Positions 59,281 through 64,000 of a stretch of 64,000 nucleotides of DNA are shown piece by piece. The DNA is taken from the NCBI RefSeq assembly GCF_034190915.1, contig NW_026947484.1:83709982-83773981 (forward strand). Direction: 5' to 3'. This DNA is from Cavia porcellus. Lineage: Eukaryota > Chordata > Mammalia > Rodentia > Caviidae. The notes under the pieces are model-generated. The model ran no database searches and had not been told where the DNA came from. It saw nothing but the letters and a program-made list of their open reading frames with translations. The translations under genes were made by a program, and so were the position numbers. Position 1 is the first letter of the stretch. Each line of letters begins with the position of its first letter.

Positions 59281-60104
59281 TTGGCCAGCTTAAAGGGCCA
59301 AGCAAAGAGTAGTATGTTGGGCAGAAGAGTCAATGTTTTCCTTGGTGATAACTTTGCAATTCCAGCTCTTAAACAGGGGAAATGTTTACATCCTAGTTAC
59401 CTAGGAACACAGGTTAAAGGAGGGTCCATTTTGTCACCTGATTTTATAATTGATGACCCAGAAAAAGCGAACATGAAGAATCACAAACGGTAATTAAGCC
59501 TTCTAATCAAAACTGATGTACGTTCCTCTTATTCACATTCTCTGGGTCAAAACAACTCACATTTTTGTATTTATTTCATTTCTGACCAGGCATACCATCT
59601 CTTCCTTATTTCATTAGTACCTGTTGACAACTTAGAGAGTATGTTTCTCTTCATCTGGTTTCACATCATATTTGTATCTTGTTTTAAAAATTAGAGTAGA
59701 AGGTTGCAAGTAAGTTTCTACTAATTCTAAAAGTCTAGTACTGCAATGTCTGAATGCTTTTCTAGTCCTAAAATAGTGCAATTCTAAATCTTTCAGTTGA
59801 ATGGTTTAGACCATTCTTTATCCTAACTATTACCTGAAGAATGACTTAGAGTAAACTCCAATTTTTTAATAGTGGTACATTAGGAAGAAGCAATTTGAGA
59901 AATAATGCTCAGGAACAAAACAAATGTATTTAAAAAGATTTTCCTAGTAGAACAAACACCTAAGCCAGTATAACATAATCACTAAGCAAGCAAACAAAAC
60001 AACCAACAATTACTTGTCTCCACCGAAAGGATCAAACCATGGATCTCAAAGCTGGATTTGCAGTCTTACTATAAGCACAGCTTTCCTGGAAGAGTGCTTG
60101 CCAA
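59281..60104. other. Unique DNA
   Basis: No gene or repeat recognised. Confidence 0.5.
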
Positions 60105-60222
60105 AGATTCAGATCCCTTTCTCTACATCAGATCTCTGCATCAGAATTAGTTTCCATATATTTGTAAACTGCCTGGGACATATTCTAAGCTCAATAAACA
60201 GTAGGTATTTTTATTATTAACA
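60105..60222 (+). repeat. MIR/L2-like 3' end fragment
   Basis: CTGCCTGGGACATATTCTAA, GCTCAATAAACAGTAGGTA and a TTTATTATTA end match the 3' end shared by MIR and L2 elements. Confidence 0.6.
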
Positions 60223-61884
60223 AATCCAACTTTAAAATACATTATACCTTTAAAAAAAGAATAAAAAGTAAACTCATGACAGGGTTTTGCCTGGTTGTTA
60301 AAGGCAGTATCAAGACAGCTGCAGCAGGAATTTGGCTTCAAGAGCTTACCTGATGGTGACGGTGATAGTGGTGAAAAGATAAGGAGAACCTTGGTAATTT
60401 AAGCAAAAAGAAGGAAAAATAGTGAATCAAGGATGACTCTAAATTCTTTACCTGAGTGAGCCAAAAGGAGGATATGATGAAACATTCAAAAACACTGGTG
60501 CAAACAACAAATGTTTCAAAGATCAAAGGATTAGCAGAGCCATGTGGCTGACCTAGAGCATTTGGGCCGCCTCAGAAGGGGACATATGGGAACAATGTTT
60601 CATGGAAAAAAATTCATGGTAATTCATGACAAACATAATTTGGGAAGGAAGAACAGAGAGAGTGACCTTGGAATTTCAAAGCAGTGTAACAAGGATGGAC
60701 AGAATTGTTTGATTTGTGAGAAATAAATCAGAAAGAGTTGGCTAAACCTTATTTTTCTACTGGTAAACATATTGCTTCAAATCTACTGCAGTTTCTATTG
60801 TCTCTGTCTTATTCTGCTTTAAAAGGAGTTTATTCTCAAGCTTATTATTCAAAGCCAGAGATTTAACATTGCGCACAGTTGATTATTTGAAGTTTGGATG
60901 CACCAGTTAACTCAATGTGTTTCTACATGTTCTGTGACACTTCCCTTTTATCCTCCTCTGCCTCTTTGACTTAATATCCACCTCCACTCCATGATTCACT
61001 TGGGTTTTGCAACAAATCCCTCCTGACAGGCCCACAAATCCTCCCAGATCTAGTGCAAAATCATGAAGCTGAACTAACCTCCTCTATTCTTGTTCTGACT
61101 TTGGGGTTATTCTCTCAGGTGTGCAGAAAGAAGGTACCCTGAGCAACAAGATTAAAATAAGAGAAAGACACCTGGAAAGATATCTGGCCCTGCCACGGGG
61201 CCAAAGAGCTGTTCACACCCACGTGAATGACAACTTACAGGTCTCCGAGAGTTGCTAGGAGGAGGCACACAGCAGCAAACTCACAGCTTGATCTGCAGAT
61301 GCCAATTTGAGCTTGCAGCCTGGTATGTGTTTTGATTCAAGGACTCAACAAATTAGATGAAAAAGTTATAAATGAGTGGATGAATATGGAACACAAAACA
61401 TCCTGCTTGCAATAAATAAATACCTATCTTCTGAAGGCATTTTTTAAGAAAAGAAATGTGACTGAAGTTGAAAGTTTGACATTTGCAAAACTGTTCATGT
61501 AATGTGATTCAGACATTACTGTTTGGAGAAAATAGTTCTAACAATGGAGTGGGTCTACATCTCTCCTATTCTGACTTTGATTGTTTTCTTGAGGAAACTG
61601 CTTTGGAAATAGAAACCTAACCTCTAGACGGGATTTGGGGTCATATCAAGCAGCCAGGTGTACTCTCAAGGAAAAAGGGAGCTGACAGCTGGATCATTCT
61701 GCTGGAGAAATTCCCAACAGCGTTAATGAGGAGGTCAGCCTCACACCTGCCACGAGGCAGCGGCTTCCTCCCACCAGGTGCTCTGTCCACAAGGGCTGGA
61801 GAAACATCTTTGATACAATTCAAAGAGCCTTAAGAATTACAATTTTAAAAAGAGTATCTGTTCAAAATTTTCATGTTCCTAAGA
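60223..61884. other. Intergenic DNA, no gene recognised
   Basis: 61140-61320 and 61620-61810 are GC-richer, with a few CpGs, but show no exon signature that I can support. Confidence 0.45.
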
Positions 61885-62000
61885 CCTATTGTGGGAGCCT
61901 ATTAAAAACACATACTGTAATCCCCTGCTCTTTTTATTCAGATGGTTCTGGGTGGTCATGGGGCTCTGCATTTTCAATAATCTCCTAGGTGATTTTGAAA
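61885..62000 (+). mobile_element. MER5-like hAT fragment
   Basis: CTATTAAAAACACATACTGT, GGTTCTGGGTGGTCATGGGG, CTCTGCATTTTCAATAATCT and CCTAGGTGATTTTGA follow the layout of MER5-type elements. End repeats are lost. Confidence 0.5.
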
Positions 62001-62139
62001 AAGTGAACTCCAAAAAGTACACTTACAGAAATACTAAATTAGGAAAAGATGTAGAGGTAGGAACAGAAGTGACCTGCTTTCCTTCCTCCCACAGCTATAT
62101 ATTGAACCAAGCACGTGGCTATATAACAGGGAGATTGTG

Positions 62140-62565
62140 ATATATTCATTCTCTCTGGATAATATGTTATTATAATCAGTGACTTAAAAACTTTTATTCT
62201 ATCACAGTTCTGGAGTCCAGAAGTCAAAAATTAGGGTTTCCAGAGAAATAATTTCTTCTGGAAACTCTGAAGGAAGAACTGTTTCTTGCCTTTCTCCTAC
62301 CTTCTGGTGCCTGCTAGAAATCCATGGTTTTCAATGTCTTGGTGATACTCCCATTTTCATATCAGTTTCTACTCTGTGTCTCTGTGTTCTGTTCTAACGA
62401 CACATCCATAGGTTTAGCACCTATGCTTATGTACTATAATCACCTATTCTTGCCCTAAGTAGATTTACTAAAATCCCTATTTTAGTGTGATCACTTTGTG
62501 AGGTTCTGGGTGTGAGTGGAATTTGGGGTGGGTCATTATTTAACCTATTAGAAACAGTGAGCAAA
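62140..62565 (-). mobile_element. MLT1-type MaLR LTR, minus strand
   Basis: TTTATTCTATCACAGTTCTG, GGAGTCCAGAAGTC, CTCTGTGTCTCTGTGTTCTG, and the 3' GATCACTTTGTGAGGTTCTG / GTGGAATTTGGGGTGGGTCA run match a reversed MLT1 LTR. Diverged, consistent with an ancient, pre-rodent age. Confidence 0.75.
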
Positions 62566-63009
62566 GGTAGTGCTGGCTCTTGACCTCATAGAATTTGTAG
62601 TCCTATTGAGAAAATGGATATTATCAAATTATCTCATAAAGAAATACAAAATTTCAACTAAAAAAGTGCTATAAATCAGAAGTAGATGTTGCTAAGAGCA
62701 TAACCATATGTAAGGCATCGAGCAAAAGCTATTTTATTTGTTATTCTCATTCACTTTTTTTCCAAATATTTTAACTTACTTAGGATATCAAATGAAAAAT
62801 ATGAAGTACGATTGTCTGCCTTCAGGAATGACAATTTATTGATATTGTCATTGTGACAGAGCAGCTAATAAATACTAATAAAATGCAATATGCATTATTA
62901 TCCAATGAGGTAGCAAATGGTTGGGTAATGTAAACAATGTGAGCGTTCAAAAGACAATGAACAGAGAGATTTTAGTAGAGCTGGAGGGAGAAGCTGGTGG
63001 TAGAGGTGA
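62566..63009. other. Unique AT-rich DNA
   Basis: A GCATCGAGCAAAAGCTATT phrase near 62718 may be MIR-like. Nothing else recognised. Confidence 0.45.
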
Positions 63010-63420
63010 TGTTGACTTTGTTCTTTTCTCCCTGTGTCACCAGCCTCATGTTTTCCCTGAGTCACACTAATGAAGCAACTGCAGTAGGTCACATAAGGGT
63101 GACACTAGAGGGGTGGCTGACTTCTGCTGAGGCCAAGTCTTTGGCATTGCATGGCAGGCATTGCTGTACGTGCCGCACTGCTCTCGATAATGCTCTGCTG
63201 AGGCTTACACGTACTGGGCCGTAGGTGTTTGATCCTCCATGCACTGTGAGCAGGACAAAAATAATGTCTCATGCTTAATAATCATTTCTTGCTGCATTAA
63301 TTAAGTAAACCAAGACTGCTGAAGCGAAATGTTCCCCCTCAGCAATAAAAAGGGGGAGGGGGAGCTTGACTTGAAAAATGAGAAAATCCTGCTTCCAGCA
63401 TTCCCCTATTTCATAAGGAC
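63010..63420. promoter_or_regulatory. Possible conserved non-coding element
   Basis: A repeat-free block with CpGs retained (GTACGTGCCGCACTGCTCTC, CTGAAGCGAAATG) and factor-like motifs: TGAGTCAC near 63058, AGGTCA near 63088, and a paired-TAAT stretch TGCATTAATTAAGTAAACC near 63292. Surrounding DNA is CpG-poor, so retention is notable. Conservation cannot be judged from one genome. Confidence 0.3.
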
Positions 63421-63454
63421 ATTTCTATTTGATATGTTCACATCCACTGATTCA

Positions 63455-63580
63455 CCCTCACTTGTTTATTGAGCACCCTGTATGATCCAGACATTTGGCT
63501 AAAGCTTTACCTCTACCATCCTACACATACCTGAGAAGAAGTAGGACTATCTCCATTCTACAAAAGGTCATTCTGGAATT
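63455..63580 (-). repeat. MIR/L2-like fragment
   Basis: TGTTTATTGAGCACCCTGTA, TGATCCAGACATTTGGCTAA, and CTATCTCCATTCTACAAAAG match the reversed MIR/L2 body (a TTATTGAGCACCTACTATGTG-type start). Confidence 0.6.
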
Positions 63581-64000
63581 TAGGACAAACTCTTTAGACC
63601 CCCAAATTCATGTAAAGACCACCAGGCCTCTGTATCTGAGAATCAGGCAACATTCAATTTATTTCATGGCCATGATTCTATCCAGTTTGGACATAGCTCT
63701 GTAGTTTTGACCAAAGGCATCAAATAAACCTACCTACTATTTCAATTCCACATGAAAACCATATTGCTTCCTCTTCGATAACCTAATTACATTTATGCTT
63801 CCTGACTCTGACTCTTGGAATACATTCCCTGTCTCTTTGGCTTGTCTTCTAGGGTTTTCAACTTTATAACTGCCTCATTGAGAAGCCTGTGTCAGCCCGT
63901 GTGTGTAGTCCTGGGGTAACCCTGTCTCAGGCCTCTTGTGATCTTCAAGTAGAATTTTGCACTGGAGCTCCAGACACCTTGGTGATGAATATGGGTGGAT
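63581..64000. other. Unique DNA to the window end
   Basis: No gene or repeat recognised. Confidence 0.5.

Noticed and set aside
61641..61823. GC-rich 60-codon frame as an exon
   Set aside because: No recognisable protein and no convincing splice sites; left as unique DNA.

Overview
This window looks like repeat-rich intergenic (or deep intronic) DNA from a rodent. I found no supportable host protein-coding exon, rRNA, tRNA or CRISPR array. All open reading frames are short, scattered on both strands and mostly explained by transposon remnants. The rodent assignment rests on three repeat types seen together: tRNA-Ala-like ID SINEs (at least nine copies), one 7SL-derived B1-type SINE, and many MaLR/MT-type LTRs, on a background of old mammalian L1M, L2, MIR, MER5/MER20 and MLT1 copies. 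The form of the ID copies makes me lean to a castorimorph rodent (beaver or kangaroo-rat side), but I cannot prove that from sequence alone.

Layout. 1-9 kb is mostly unique AT-rich DNA with one small terminal-inverted-repeat element (1380-1566) and a MaLR LTR (2287-2672). 9-15 kb holds two adjacent ID SINEs, another ID, a MaLR LTR and the B1. 15.3-20.5 kb is one old L1M copy split by an ERVL-type LTR and a MaLR provirus (16.6-19.4 kb), which itself carries an ID SINE. 20.7-23.7 kb is a run of LTRs: two more MaLR LTRs, a class I-like ERV LTR with an internal repeat, and a third MaLR LTR. 24.1-31 kb is an L1 cluster: a 5'-inverted L1, an L1 3' UTR on the minus strand, an L1M on the minus strand, and a younger L1 3' end inserted into that L1M. 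31-39 kb is mostly unique, with a MER20 copy broken by a fresh ID SINE. 39.1-39.5 kb is a solo LTR with a perfect 5-bp target duplication. 39.98-46.45 kb is a near full-length but dead L1. 46.5-58 kb is mostly unique, with a second copy of the inverted-repeat element (50.1 kb), MIR and an ERVL-type LTR. 58.1-59.3 kb holds an ERV LTR, an ID and a MIR. The last 5 kb has MER5-like, MLT1 and MIR/L2 pieces and a CpG-containing, repeat-free block that may be a conserved non-coding element.

The most distinctive signal is in the young L1 family. Its 5' UTR carries tandem monomers of about 122 bp, and its 3' UTR carries tandem units of about 145-150 bp with a conserved core (ATTATGGTAGCCATTGTTGA-like). 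The 3' units recur in four separate L1 copies in this window, with one to about eight units per copy. I read this as an L1 lineage whose 3' UTR expands and contracts. Family names are my recognition of consensus features and were not checked against a repeat library.
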